Notes under the pieces: model-generated
Told to the model about the DNA's origin: nothing
Databases searched by the model: none
What the model saw: the letters and a program-made list of their open reading frames with translations, nothing else
Assembly: GCA_016296185.1 (NCBI GenBank)
Contig: JAEDJT010000005.1
Span: 1 to 55,632 of the forward strand
Origin: Bacilli bacterium
Lineage (GTDB): Bacteria; Bacillota_I; Bacilli_A; RF39; UBA660
Length of the DNA stretch: 55,632 nt
Direction of reading: 5' to 3'
Position numbers and translations under genes: made by a program
Part shown: positions 25,512-35,164 of the stretch, in pieces
How positions within the stretch are numbered: the stretch's first letter is position 1
Layout: every line of letters begins with the position of its first letter

Positions 25512-25743
25512 AATTATGTCTAACAGTACCTCTTTGACTATAATAATAATTATTCATACCATTATTTTTAGGTTTTAAAGATTTTTTCATACCTTTATTC
25601 TTTTCAAAAGAAACAGTACTTCTTTTTAATTCAAATCTTTCAGGTCTAATAGCTGGCATACGATACATATTTAAAACCAAAACACCAGCACCTAAACAAA
25701 CTGCTACTCTTTTAAAACCTGTTACGCTTCCTTTAAATTTCAT
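25510..25743 (-). CDS. Small basic protein, unknown
   Basis: A 77-residue protein, strongly basic, with one modest hydrophobic stretch (VAVCLGAGVLVLNMY, about 13-27) and an Arg/Lys/Asn-rich remainder. No family recognised. Coding status is supported by AGGTGATTAAT before the start at 25743, a TTGTAT-17-TATAAT promoter and its own terminator, giving a complete monocistronic unit. Confidence 0.65.
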   Translation of the reverse strand: MKFKGSVTGFKRVAVCLGAGVLVLNMYRMPAIRPERFELKRSTVSFEKNKGMKKSLKPKNNGMNNYYYSQRGTVRHN

Positions 25744-25761
25744 ATTAATCACCTAAAAATT

Positions 25762-25790
25762 ATTATATATTCATATATAACAATATACAA
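25762..25790 (-). promoter_or_regulatory. Promoter of the 25510 gene
   Basis: TTGTAT (25785-25790), 17 bases, TATAAT (25762-25767) on the minus strand. Confidence 0.65.
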
Positions 25791-25887
25791 ATATCTAATA
25801 ATTATAAATCTATAGCAAAGAATTATAGCAAAAACATACAAATACATAAAAATAAAAATAAAACCTCTTAAATCGATTAAAAACATA

Positions 25888-25912
25888 TAAAAAAAGAATC
25901 TAGGATTCTTTT
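25888..25912 (-). terminator. Terminator of the 25900 gene
   Basis: AAGAATC-cta-GATTCTT followed by TTTT on the minus strand. Confidence 0.75.
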
Positions 25913-26163
25913 TCTAAATAACATCCACATAATTCTTTCAAATAATCAATATATATAAATAAACCTTCTAAATATTCATCCTCAATAATAAATTTTGACT
26001 TATTCAAATAATCTCTATATTTAGATCTATCATATTTAATTTTATTCTTATCACATACTGTTTCAAATACAGTTATTAATAATTTTAAATTATCTATATT
26101 TTCTTTTCGCTTATCATCAACACTAAGTTTTCTATAAGAATTAATAATTTGATCAATATTCAT
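25900..26163 (-). CDS. Small helical protein, unknown
   Basis: An 87-residue acidic/basic helical protein beginning MNIDQIINSYRKLSVDDKRKEN and ending in a Cys-containing tail (LCGCYLEKES). Not recognised. It lies eight bases below a 558-residue unknown gene and closes that operon, so the two products probably act together. Confidence 0.6.
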   Translation of the reverse strand: MNIDQIINSYRKLSVDDKRKENIDNLKLLITVFETVCDKNKIKYDRSKYRDYLNKSKFIIEDEYLEGLFIYIDYLKELCGCYLEKES

Positions 26164-26171
26164 ATATTCAC

Positions 26172-27848
26172 CTACTTATCATATTTACTAATAAATTTAT
26201 CTAAAGAATTACCTTTATTCCATTCACTAATATCAGATTCATATTTTCTATAAGCAATCTTTTTATAATCATCTTCAATTTTCTTCTTATGCTTATATTC
26301 ATCAGATAACACTTCAAATCTATCTACAACAAATAAAGGTCCTTCGTGTAATACTTCATTACATATTTTAAATAGCTCATCTCTATAGTCATTTAAATTA
26401 CCATAAACATTTCCTAATTTTCTACAAATAACTTCACATATTTTTCTTTGTAACTTAACAAAATCTTTTTCATTAACACTAGGATTCTTTAAGCCATTTC
26501 TATTTAAAGAATTTCTAGCATTTAAATATAAATTAACTAAATCATCAACATTCATATAAACAGAAACTCTATCTATATAAAAACTTATATCACTAATATA
26601 TTTTAAAATATTACTAGATACTTCATTTATAAGTCTTCTATTTAATATCTTAATAATATCTTCATCACTTGGAATAACATTAGATATATGTCTAAATTCA
26701 CTATAATCAATTTTAGATTTTAAAGTATAAGAATTAATTAATAACTCTTTAGTAACATAACTAGGAACTTTATTATACTTTTCTAAAAATTTACTAGAAA
26801 CTTTTTTATAATTTTCATATTGTCTACTAGCACCATAAGATATTCTAGTAAAATGCATTAAAGTATTTAAAGCATTTATATCACTATCCTCGTTCATAAT
26901 TTGTAAATAATAATTATCAACAATAGATTTAGCATATTGATAGTATTTATCTAAAGTAGTAGTAATATCAATACTTTTATTATTTAACTTTTCAAGCCCT
27001 CTCTCCATATCATACATATTTTGAATAAATTGCATTCTACGTTTTTCGAAGGGAGCTAATGTAACTTCATTATCTAATAAAATCATTTCACTAAATACTT
27101 CATTTCTATTTTCAATTAATGCTTTTAAATATAAATCTTCTTCAGCACTAAAAGAATCAATATCAAATCTATATTTATTAGTACCAATCTTTTCAATATT
27201 AAAATACATATATTTTCTACCATCATGTAACATAACTAAACTTCTTACATTAATATCAGGATTAATCTTTGGTTCAATCTTTTTAACTTTAGGCAATTCA
27301 ATTTCTAAATCACTATTATTATAATTATCTAAAAAAGATTTTTTACTCTTTATTTGATCAACTAAGTTTTCTAAAGTTTTTCTACTAGTTTCAATTTCAT
27401 TTTTACTTATAGATCTATTAATATTTCTATTTGATTCTTTTTTAACAGTTTTATGTAACAATACATATTCGTCAAATAATAAAGTTAAAATACAAGATAA
27501 AGATTTATTATCAAATATTTCAAGAATTTTTTTCATATACTTATTATCAATATATTTTTCTTTTCTAAAATAATCTAATTTAGCAGAAGCTTCATTAATA
27601 AGCTTAACAATTTCTTTAGCACATACTTTTTTCTCTTCACGTTTTGATAACTTATCAATATTAGAATAAATATTATCAATAATTCTATTACGTTTAGAAT
27701 CAGTAGTACTATTAATACATTCTGTAAAATTAGATTGAATATTATTAGATAAAAATTCAGATAAAAGAGAAGCATACTCTAAAGTTATGCAAATTAAAGA
27801 TTCAATAACAGTTATATGATTCTTATACACTAAAACGCTATTTGCCAT
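26172..27848 (-). CDS. Large helical cytoplasmic protein, unknown
   Basis: A 558-residue protein without signal or membrane segments, predicted almost entirely helical with many charged stretches. A short beta-rich island near residue 205-235 (LVMLHDGRKYMYFNIEKIGTNKYRFDID) interrupts the helices. No known motif was found. The start at 27848 follows GGAGGAG. It is cotranscribed with the 87-residue gene below it. Confidence 0.65.
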   Translation of the reverse strand: MANSVLVYKNHITVIESLICITLEYASLLSEFLSNNIQSNFTECINSTTDSKRNRIIDNIYSNIDKLSKREEKKVCAKEIVKLINEASAKLDYFRKEKYIDNKYMKKILEIFDNKSLSCILTLLFDEYVLLHKTVKKESNRNINRSISKNEIETSRKTLENLVDQIKSKKSFLDNYNNSDLEIELPKVKKIEPKINPDINVRSLVMLHDGRKYMYFNIEKIGTNKYRFDIDSFSAEEDLYLKALIENRNEVFSEMILLDNEVTLAPFEKRRMQFIQNMYDMERGLEKLNNKSIDITTTLDKYYQYAKSIVDNYYLQIMNEDSDINALNTLMHFTRISYGASRQYENYKKVSSKFLEKYNKVPSYVTKELLINSYTLKSKIDYSEFRHISNVIPSDEDIIKILNRRLINEVSSNILKYISDISFYIDRVSVYMNVDDLVNLYLNARNSLNRNGLKNPSVNEKDFVKLQRKICEVICRKLGNVYGNLNDYRDELFKICNEVLHEGPLFVVDRFEVLSDEYKHKKKIEDDYKKIAYRKYESDISEWNKGNSLDKFISKYDK

Positions 27849-27883
27849 AACCGATACTCCTCCATTCTTTTAAAATAATATCA

Positions 27884-27909
27884 TAAAAAAAGACTTTTTA
27901 CAAAGTCTT
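27884..27909 (-). terminator. Terminator of the 27908 gene
   Basis: AAGACTTT-gtaa-AAAGTCTT followed by TTTTT on the minus strand. Confidence 0.82.
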
Positions 27910-29014
27910 ATCTATCAAATACAATAGTCTTAGCAATGGTAGAAACATTACCTTCTAAGTCAATAAATAATGCAATATTAAATGTTAAATTTTCTGTATC
28001 ATCATAATTAGTAAAATCAACACATGTATTACCATTATCTAAACATGTATATTCTATAGAAACAACATAAGCATCTCCATAGTATGTACCATTATATTTA
28101 TAATAACCATATGATTCTTTTATAGTTAATCCAAAAGTTCTAATAGCTTCATCATCAGGAATAAGATTTGTATTAACAAAATATTCTCTAACCTTAGGTA
28201 TTAAATCAGCTTTTAAATTTTCATAATAAATACCAGAGGCTTTAAAATGTTCAACACTAACTACTTTATTATCTTTATTCATTTTTACATAAACTTTAGC
28301 ATCAGTATAATCTTTAAACTCTCTACCAAAATTAATACATAAATGAGAGTCATTTGAACAAGAATAATTAAATTGTACTAAATAATAATTATATTCATTA
28401 GTAACTTTTTCACCAGTATTTAAATCAGTATATGTTTCAGTAGTAGTTTCATCAAATTCATAACTTTCAATAGATAAAGTAAGTAACTTAGATTCGTCCA
28501 TCATATTATTTTCTTTAGCATATTCTTTAAATGATTTAAGAATAACACCATCATATTTAGTAACGCCATTATCATTACATGATGCATAAGCACTATTCAT
28601 AACATATTTTGTTCCATCATCACAATATAAAGATTCATATCCTATACCACGATATAAATAACCATTATCTACTCTTTTCTTAATTGCTAAAATAGGATGT
28701 TGTTCTAAAATATTTACTCTATATAATTCAAAAGCAAATAACCCCATAACACCAAGAATAATAACTGTAATAAATGTAACTAAAGCATGTTGTCTTTTTA
28801 ATCTTTTAAATTCTCTTTTAACAGCTTCTTTATCATTAACATCTACACCATAGAATTTATTAACTGGAGTTTCTTGAGGTTTAAAATTATTCCAAGTACG
28901 CCATTTCTTTTCGTACTCCTTATCTACTTTATTATCTTCAAAAGGATTATAATTATTACTTGGATTTTTTGGATCATATTGATTGTTTTGATTATTTTGA
29001 AATTCAGGATTCAT
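27908..29014 (-). CDS. Single-pass exported protein with paired cysteines, unknown
   Basis: A 368-residue protein. Residues 1-80 are Asn/Pro/Lys-rich and cytoplasmic, about 80-102 form a membrane helix (LVTFITVIILGVMGLFAFELY), and the rest is outside. The outer part contains cysteine pairs in repeated short patterns (YCDDG...SCNDNG, FNYSCSNDSHLCINF, YTCLDNGNTCVDF) suggesting disulfides and a duplicated fold: two segments of the type 'Y-x-C-x-N-C-V/I-x-F' each follow a YYLVQF/YVVSIEY strand. Not a named family. Start at 29014 follows AGGAGTG. Monocistronic. Confidence 0.65.
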   Translation of the reverse strand: MNPEFQNNQNNQYDPKNPSNNYNPFEDNKVDKEYEKKWRTWNNFKPQETPVNKFYGVDVNDKEAVKREFKRLKRQHALVTFITVIILGVMGLFAFELYRVNILEQHPILAIKKRVDNGYLYRGIGYESLYCDDGTKYVMNSAYASCNDNGVTKYDGVILKSFKEYAKENNMMDESKLLTLSIESYEFDETTTETYTDLNTGEKVTNEYNYYLVQFNYSCSNDSHLCINFGREFKDYTDAKVYVKMNKDNKVVSVEHFKASGIYYENLKADLIPKVREYFVNTNLIPDDEAIRTFGLTIKESYGYYKYNGTYYGDAYVVSIEYTCLDNGNTCVDFTNYDDTENLTFNIALFIDLEGNVSTIAKTIVFDR

Positions 29015-29038
29015 AAACACACTCCTATTCTTAATAAA

Positions 29039-29047
29039 ATTATACCA
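29039..29047 (-). promoter_or_regulatory. Extended -10 box of the 27908 gene promoter
   Basis: TGGTATAAT on the minus strand, 24 bases above the start codon; any -35 would overlap the yugP-like terminator. Confidence 0.5.
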
Positions 29048-29049
29048 TT

Positions 29050-29087
29050 AAAAAAACAAAGATAAACTATATTATTTATCTTTGTTT
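29050..29087 (-). terminator. Terminator of the zinc protease gene
   Basis: A 13-bp stem AAACAAAGATAAA / TTTATCTTTGTTT followed by TTTT on the minus strand. Confidence 0.85.
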
Positions 29088-29090
29088 ACA

Positions 29091-29762
29091 TTATTTTCTT
29101 CTATCATCATAAACCATAATTAATCTTATTAAATTTAAAATAGATGATAATAATGATGCAACATAAGTTAATGCAGCTGCTCTTAAAACAGAACTAGCAC
29201 CACTTTCTTCATCTCCTTCAATAAGACCATATTCTTCTAATTTAGCTAAACCTCTTTTACTTGCATCAAATTCAACAGGTAAAGTAACAACTTGAAATAG
29301 TAAACTACATGATACTAAAACAATAGATAAGCCTATTAAATCAGCAAGTTGTAAAATAACACTTATTGCAAAGAAAATATAAGCAGCATAAGTAACAAAA
29401 TTAACAATAGGAACTAAACTAGCTCTAATTTTATACCAACTATAATCTTCTTTATCTTGAATAGCATGACCACATTCATGTGCTGCAACAGCTACTGCTG
29501 CAATTGAATTACCATGAAAAACATCAGAAGATAATCTAATAACTTTTTGAGTAGGATCATAATGATCTGTTAAATTACCTTTAGTTTCTACTACATACAT
29601 AGTAGATAATCCATTTTTATCAAGTATTTCTCTTGCAACTTCAAATCCAGTAATTCCTTTACCATTTTTAATACCTCTAAATTTACTATATGTATTATTA
29701 ATATTTATTTGAGCAATTAATGGAATAAGTAAAATTAATAAATAGATTACAATATAATCCAT
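29091..29762 (-). CDS. YugP-like neutral zinc metallopeptidase
   Basis: A 223-residue integral membrane protein. The catalytic HECGH (in AVAAHECGHAIQDKEDYSWYKIR, about 85-107) is embedded after an N-terminal helix; three more hydrophobic segments follow, with PVEFDASKRGLAKLEEYG typical of the YugP family. Substrates are not established. The start at 29762 follows AAAGAGGTG. It lies 48 bases below cysS and probably shares its transcript. Confidence 0.9.
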   Translation of the reverse strand: MDYIVIYLLILLIPLIAQININNTYSKFRGIKNGKGITGFEVAREILDKNGLSTMYVVETKGNLTDHYDPTQKVIRLSSDVFHGNSIAAVAVAAHECGHAIQDKEDYSWYKIRASLVPIVNFVTYAAYIFFAISVILQLADLIGLSIVLVSCSLLFQVVTLPVEFDASKRGLAKLEEYGLIEGDEESGASSVLRAAALTYVASLLSSILNLIRLIMVYDDRRK

Positions 29763-29810
29763 AATAAACACCTCTTTATAAATCAAAACATAATTGTTAA
29801 TTATGTGTTA

Positions 29811-31121
29811 TTAAATAATATTTCTTTCTATTAAAATATTTCTCATTTTGTCAGCATTATCAAAATCTTTATTATTACGATATTCTAACCATTTATTGTA
29901 AGTTTCTTTATCATCATTAGATAAAGTTACAAAATCATATTCTAAACCTAAAATATAATTAATTAATTGAATCTTATCATATACATTAACAAAATCTACT
30001 TTTTGACGAATTTTTTGATTTAATTCTTTAACTAAATCTAATAAATAAGTTATTAAATTTGATGTATTAAAATCTTCATCCATAATTTCGTTAATTTTAT
30101 CATCTGAAGTAATATTTCCAACTTTAAGATCTTTTAATTGTATTTCTAAATTAGCTTGTTTTAAAGCATTAGCAACTTTATCATTAATTGAACCAGCATC
30201 AGCAAATAAAGTATCAGTTAAATCAAAAGGCAATCTATAATTATTTTTAAGAACAGCTAATCTAATAACATTAGCAGGATATTTTTCTAATAAATCATGA
30301 GCTAAAATAAAGTTACCTAAACTCTTACTCATTTTAACACCATTAACCATAACATGACCATTATGCATCCAATAGTTAGCTAATTCACAACCATTTAACG
30401 CTCTATTTTGAGCTTGTTCATTTTCATGATGTGGGAATTTCAAATCAACTCCACCACCATGTATATCTATATTATTACCAAATATCTTATTAATCATAAC
30501 AACACATTCAGTATGCCATCCAGGACGACCCTTTCCAAATGGTGAATCCCAAGTAATACCTTCTTTAGTTTTTTTCCATAAAACAAAATCATATGGATTT
30601 TCTTTATTATCAGAAACATCTATTCTATTTCCATAATCAAGATTACCTAATTCTTGTTTACTAATTTCACCATATTCTTTAACAGAATTAACTCTAAAAT
30701 ATACGTCATCACCATTTTGATATGCATAACCTTTATCCATTAAATCTTTAATAAATTGAATTATTTCATCCATAGTTTCAGTAACTCTTGGTCTATAATC
30801 AATATCTAAACAATTTAATGCTTTAACATCATCTATATAAATTTTAATAAATTTATCAGTTAATTCTTTTTCAGTAACTCCAGCTTCTTTAGCAGCTTTA
30901 ATAATCTTGTCATCTACATCAGTAAAATTACTAGCATAATTTACTTTATAACCTCTATATTTAAAATATCTATAAACCATATCGAAGATAATAACAGGAC
31001 ACATATTACCTACATGAGCATAACTATAAACAGTAGGTCCACAAACATACATATTTATAACTCCATCTTTATTTGGTTTAAATTCATCAATTTTGCCACT
31101 AACAGTATTAAATAATTTCAT
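29811..31121 (-). CDS. cysS: Cysteinyl-tRNA synthetase
   Basis: A 436-residue class I synthetase. KLFNTVSGKIDEF start; YVCGPTVYSYAHVGNM contains a zinc cysteine and the HIGH-type motif (HVGN); ECVVMINKIFG and HHENE supply other zinc ligands; KMSKSLGNF is KMSKS. A much longer open frame exists upstream but GAAGGTGATA points to the start at 31121. In Bacillus cysS heads the mrnC-rlmB-sigH group; here it has been separated from it by about 15 kb. Confidence 0.97.
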   Translation of the reverse strand: MKLFNTVSGKIDEFKPNKDGVINMYVCGPTVYSYAHVGNMCPVIIFDMVYRYFKYRGYKVNYASNFTDVDDKIIKAAKEAGVTEKELTDKFIKIYIDDVKALNCLDIDYRPRVTETMDEIIQFIKDLMDKGYAYQNGDDVYFRVNSVKEYGEISKQELGNLDYGNRIDVSDNKENPYDFVLWKKTKEGITWDSPFGKGRPGWHTECVVMINKIFGNNIDIHGGGVDLKFPHHENEQAQNRALNGCELANYWMHNGHVMVNGVKMSKSLGNFILAHDLLEKYPANVIRLAVLKNNYRLPFDLTDTLFADAGSINDKVANALKQANLEIQLKDLKVGNITSDDKINEIMDEDFNTSNLITYLLDLVKELNQKIRQKVDFVNVYDKIQLINYILGLEYDFVTLSNDDKETYNKWLEYRNNKDFDNADKMRNILIERNII

Positions 31122-31182
31122 ATTATCACCTTCCATTTGTTTCAATGATTTTATTTTAGCACAATTAAAAAAAGTATTAAAT

Positions 31183-31208
31183 AAAAAAAAGAAGTATAAA
31201 CTTCTTTT
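31183..31208 (-). terminator. Terminator of the transporter gene
   Basis: AAAAGAAGT-ttat-ACTTCTTTT plus T run on the minus strand. Confidence 0.8.
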
Positions 31209-32590
31209 TATAATAAAATTGAACCAATAACAATAATTGCTATTGCAGTCGCTAAAACAAACTTCCAAATATATTTAATCCATTCTTTATAAGGAATATC
31301 TAAATAAGATAAAATATAAATTAGAATAGCACTTGAAGGAACAAATACTGTAGCTAAGCCCATACTCATTTTTAACATAACTATTGATTTAGTAATAGAA
31401 CTTGCATGAACTATTGATAAATGAGTTCCTAATTGATATCCAACATAATCTGGATCAACATAGAAGAACGCAGCACAAATACCTAATACTACAATAGAAA
31501 TAACATTAAATGTTCCATCATTTAATATGAATGACAATAATGCAATTGGCCAATCAAAGAAATATGAAACAATAAATATAGATAATGCAAATACATATCC
31601 TAATATTGCTTTTCCTGATTTTCTAATACCATCAGCAAAATTTCCCATAAAGTCATTAATACTAACTCTATCAATTAATGAAACAATAATAGCAATAGTT
31701 AATAAAATAAATGCCATTGGTAAAGTATCTGACCAATATCCGAATGCATTAAATGAACCTAATACATCCATTAATACTCCATCTTTAATTTTAGTATAAC
31801 CATCTTGAATTGCATTAATACCAAAACTAGTATCCCATGAAATATATGCTAATACAGAAATAATAAATGTAACTATAAATATAACAGCAATTGGCCATAT
31901 ATGAGTTTTTTTAGCTTTATTACTTTCATCTAATTTTTCAGTAGTAAATGGATCTGATTTAGTATCATTTACTAGTTTATTGTTTTTCTTCATATGTAGA
32001 ATAGCAAATAAATTAAATAAAATATAAGCAACAACAAACATAGCAATTTTAGCACCAATACCATCTTTAACTGTAATACCAACTAAATCTGAGAATTGAA
32101 CTAAACCATATGTTCCAACTGTTTGTCCGATAAGACCAATAAAATAACCACCTAAACCAGCACTAGCTGCTGTTAATTTATCTTTACCACGTTTTAAAAA
32201 AACAGTGATAATAAATGGTACAAAAATTAATGTTGGTAAAATAGTATTAACAAATGATACCCAAATACCCATTAATAATGTAACAACACACATAGCAATT
32301 ATTTCTTTTTTACTAATTAAACTTGCTGTTTTACTAACTAACTTTCTATAAGATTTTGTTTGAGATAAAACACCATATGTTCCACCTAATACTATTAAGT
32401 AGAATATTTCACTACATTTATAATAAAAGCTATAATATAAAACTAAAAAATAATCAAATATACCAGCTTTAGTTAATTCTGTAGCAACAAATTTCCCAGA
32501 ATCAAAAGCTCCCGTAGAAACTACCCAACTTAATACACACATTATCATGCCTATAATGACAAGGATAACAATTTTATCATTTTTCTTCAT
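31208..32590 (-). CDS. YfcC/DcuC-like membrane transporter
   Basis: A 460-residue protein with about 12 hydrophobic helices. The layout fits the ion-transporter superfamily to which YfcC and DcuC belong: an early VSTGAFDSGKF segment, GIFDYFLVL, GGTYGVLSQT, FVNTILPTLIFVPFII, a central charged cytoplasmic loop (about 200-230), and late repeats with LPMAFILLTIAIIVSLI and VPSSAILIYILSYLDIPYKEW. Relatives carry amino acids or C4-dicarboxylates; substrate is not predictable. Monocistronic. Confidence 0.65.
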   Translation of the reverse strand: MKKNDKIVILVIIGMIMCVLSWVVSTGAFDSGKFVATELTKAGIFDYFLVLYYSFYYKCSEIFYLIVLGGTYGVLSQTKSYRKLVSKTASLISKKEIIAMCVVTLLMGIWVSFVNTILPTLIFVPFIITVFLKRGKDKLTAASAGLGGYFIGLIGQTVGTYGLVQFSDLVGITVKDGIGAKIAMFVVAYILFNLFAILHMKKNNKLVNDTKSDPFTTEKLDESNKAKKTHIWPIAVIFIVTFIISVLAYISWDTSFGINAIQDGYTKIKDGVLMDVLGSFNAFGYWSDTLPMAFILLTIAIIVSLIDRVSINDFMGNFADGIRKSGKAILGYVFALSIFIVSYFFDWPIALLSFILNDGTFNVISIVVLGICAAFFYVDPDYVGYQLGTHLSIVHASSITKSIVMLKMSMGLATVFVPSSAILIYILSYLDIPYKEWIKYIWKFVLATAIAIIVIGSILL

Positions 32591-32611
32591 ACTTTAACCT
32601 CCCATAAATTG

Positions 32612-32617
32612 ATTATA
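32612..32617 (-). promoter_or_regulatory. -10 box of the transporter gene
   Basis: TATAAT on the minus strand, 22 bases above the start codon; no convincing -35 at normal spacing (TTGAGT at 19 bases). Confidence 0.4.
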
Positions 32618-32662
32618 ACACAAATTAACTTATAAAACTCAAGAAATCCTACATAAAATCCC

Positions 32663-32690
32663 AAAAAAAAGATAAAGTTTCCTTTATCTT
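32663..32690 (-). terminator. Terminator of lysS
   Basis: AAGATAAAG-gaaa-CTTTATCTT followed by TTTTTT on the minus strand. Confidence 0.85.
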
Positions 32691-34173
32691 ATTTTCTTTC
32701 TTTCATTGTTGGGAATAATAATACATCACGAATTGATTCTTGTTCAGTAAATAACATTACTAATCTATCAATACCATAACCAATTCCACCTGCAGGTGGC
32801 ATACCATATTCTAATGCTTCAATGAAATCCATGTCGATATCATTAGCTTCATCATTTCCTAATTCTTTTTCAGCTAATTGAGCTTCAAATCTTTCTAATT
32901 GATCAATTGGATCATTTAATTCAGTATATGCATTTGCACATTCTTTTCCAGAAATAAATAATTCAAATCTATCAACAAATCTTGGATCTTCAGGATTCTT
33001 TTTAGTTAATGGAGAAATCTCAATTGGATGTCCATATAAGAATGTAGGTTGAATTAAAGTTTCTTCAACATATTTTTCAAAGAATAAATTAATAATATGA
33101 CCAACAGATTTTTCATGATCTTGAACTTCAATTTGATGTTCTTCAGCTAATTTTAAAGCTTCTTCTACAGTCATCTCTTTCTTAAAGTCAATTCCTGTAA
33201 CATCCTTAATTGCATCTGTCATACTAACTCTTTTAAATGGTTTTCCTAAATCAATTTCATTTCCTAAATAATTAAATACAGTTTTTCCACAAACAGTTTC
33301 AGCTATAAATTTATACATACCTTCAGTTAAATTCATCATACCTTCTAAATCTGAATAAGCTTGATAAACTTCCATTAAAGTAAATTCTGGATTATGTTGA
33401 GGGTCCATTCCTTCATTTCTAAATGTTCTACCAATTTCGTAAACAGCTTCCATACCACCAACTAATAATCTCTTAAGATTTAACTCTAAAGCTATACGTA
33501 AATACATATCTAAATCTTGAGTATTATGATGAGTAACGAAAGGTCTAGCAGAAGCACCAGTTAATAATGTTGTTAAAATTGGAGTTTCAACTTCAACGAA
33601 ACCTTGACCATCTAAATAATTTTGAATAGCTCTAATAATTTTTGGTCTCATGAATGCAACCTTTTTTGATTCATCATTCATAATTAAATCAACATAACGT
33701 CTTCTATATCTTTCTTCTATATCTGTTAATCCATGGAACTTTTCAGGTAATGGTCTTAAAGCTTTAGTTAAATGTGTATATTCTAAACACTTAATAGTTA
33801 CTTCACCAGTTTGAGTTTTCATAACTTTACCATGAACACCAACTATATCACCAATATCAGCTGTTTTAAATAATGTATAAGCTTCTTCACCTATATCATT
33901 TATAGAAATATAAACTTGAATAGGTCCTGTTTTATCTTTAATACTAAAGAATGAAGCTTTACCCATTTTTCTAATAAACATAATTCTACCAGCAACTGTA
34001 GCAGTATCATCCATATTTTCAAAAGCATCATGTTCAACATCTTTATATTTATCTTTTAATTCAGCAGCAAATGCAGTTCTTTCAAATTTATGTCCAAATG
34101 GATCTAAACCTAATTCTCTGATATGTTCTGCTTTTTCTCTTCTAATTAATTCTTGATCTGTAAATTCACGCAT
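32689..34173 (-). CDS. lysS: Lysyl-tRNA synthetase, class II
   Basis: A 494-residue class II synthetase. N-terminal OB-fold anticodon-binding domain (VAGRIMFIRKMGKASFFSIKD), motif 1 near FVEVETPILTTLLTGASARPFVTHHN, motif 2 FRNEGMDPQHNPEFTLMEVYQAY, motif 3 GGIGYGIDRLVMLFTEQESIRDVLLFP. Start at 34173 follows AAGGAGTGG. It has its own promoter and terminator. Confidence 0.98.
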   Translation of the reverse strand: MREFTDQELIRREKAEHIRELGLDPFGHKFERTAFAAELKDKYKDVEHDAFENMDDTATVAGRIMFIRKMGKASFFSIKDKTGPIQVYISINDIGEEAYTLFKTADIGDIVGVHGKVMKTQTGEVTIKCLEYTHLTKALRPLPEKFHGLTDIEERYRRRYVDLIMNDESKKVAFMRPKIIRAIQNYLDGQGFVEVETPILTTLLTGASARPFVTHHNTQDLDMYLRIALELNLKRLLVGGMEAVYEIGRTFRNEGMDPQHNPEFTLMEVYQAYSDLEGMMNLTEGMYKFIAETVCGKTVFNYLGNEIDLGKPFKRVSMTDAIKDVTGIDFKKEMTVEEALKLAEEHQIEVQDHEKSVGHIINLFFEKYVEETLIQPTFLYGHPIEISPLTKKNPEDPRFVDRFELFISGKECANAYTELNDPIDQLERFEAQLAEKELGNDEANDIDMDFIEALEYGMPPAGGIGYGIDRLVMLFTEQESIRDVLLFPTMKERK

Positions 34174-34198
34174 TACAACCACTCCTTTTTCTTAAATA

Positions 34199-34226
34199 AG
34201 TATATCATTAAAATCTAAAAAATCAA
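34199..34226 (-). promoter_or_regulatory. Promoter of lysS
   Basis: TTGATT (34221-34226), 16 bases, TATACT (34199-34204) on the minus strand. Confidence 0.55.
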
Positions 34227-34228
34227 TT

Positions 34229-35164
34229 TTATTCTTTATTATCAGGGATAATTTGCATAATTAATTTATAATCAACTACTTTTTTATCTTCAACTTGCTT
34301 AATTTGAGAACAAATTTCTTTTATCTCTTCAAAAATAGAATCATTACCATTATATATTTCTATAATAGAATCTGGAACAGTCTTAGAAAAACCATAACCA
34401 GCTACTCTATTTAATATTTCTTCTTCAGTATAATCAATACCTAATGGAAAAAATGTAACATAATTTCCATCTAAATCAATTAACTTAATTCTATAATATC
34501 TAACAACAGATCTACCATCATCAAAAGAGCCTTTTAATAAAATATCTTTATATTTTTGTTCTGAATAACCAATAGTATCAAAATCTAATTCAAATCTAGT
34601 AAAATATTCTTTATTAATAGGAATGCCAAATTTCATAGGTTTCTTTTTACTAAATTTTTTATCAATAAATATACTTTCAATTTTATTTAAATTATATGTA
34701 TAAATATGAGGCATATTATTAACCGTTCTAAACATATGAGGTATTTGCATTTCAACATGTAAATCACTATCTGTATTATATTGTACATAAGAAACAAAGC
34801 CATCAAAACCTTCAGGATCACTAATTTCTCTTTTTATTAGATTAACGCTAAGCTGATTAGCATTTTCCCTATCAACAAATACTAAACTATCTTCTCTAAC
34901 ATATACTTCATAATCATTAGTTAAATAACAATCCAATTCATTTTCATCATTCATTGTAAAATAATAAGAAATCAATTTTTCTCCATCATTAACCAAATAA
35001 ATACATTGATTATTAGCTCTTAAAATTAAATTAAGATTTTTTTCATCATTTAAAGCAGCATACGCTGTAATATCAGTAGTACCTAATCTTTCATAAGCAT
35101 AATTAACAACATTTCCTAATTCTGATAATACTTCTTCACAATTACCATTTATTAATTTAATCAT
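34229..35164 (-). CDS. Unknown protein, tandem paralogue of the gene above it
   Basis: A 311-residue soluble protein, mostly beta-rich with acidic surfaces, not recognised. It overlaps the end of the upstream gene by eight bases and resembles its product: EEILNRVAGYGFSKTVPDSIIEIYNGNDS corresponds to DEMNELLVKIGHNTNIPAFIIDFYNGNYS, and FDGFVSYVQY to YNGLLSYLEY. The pair is therefore a tandem duplication, now well diverged. Confidence 0.65.
   Translation of the reverse strand: MIKLINGNCEEVLSELGNVVNYAYERLGTTDITAYAALNDEKNLNLILRANNQCIYLVNDGEKLISYYFTMNDENELDCYLTNDYEVYVREDSLVFVDRENANQLSVNLIKREISDPEGFDGFVSYVQYNTDSDLHVEMQIPHMFRTVNNMPHIYTYNLNKIESIFIDKKFSKKKPMKFGIPINKEYFTRFELDFDTIGYSEQKYKDILLKGSFDDGRSVVRYYRIKLIDLDGNYVTFFPLGIDYTEEEILNRVAGYGFSKTVPDSIIEIYNGNDSIFEEIKEICSQIKQVEDKKVVDYKLIMQIIPDNKE

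Noticed and set aside
31122..31268. N-terminal extension of CysS by about 49 residues
   Set aside because: It would run through the terminator of the transporter gene; family members start at MKLFNT and a good ribosome site is present there.
31122..34228. T-box riboswitches upstream of cysS or lysS
   Set aside because: Leaders are under about 60 bases and contain no specifier or T-box sequence.
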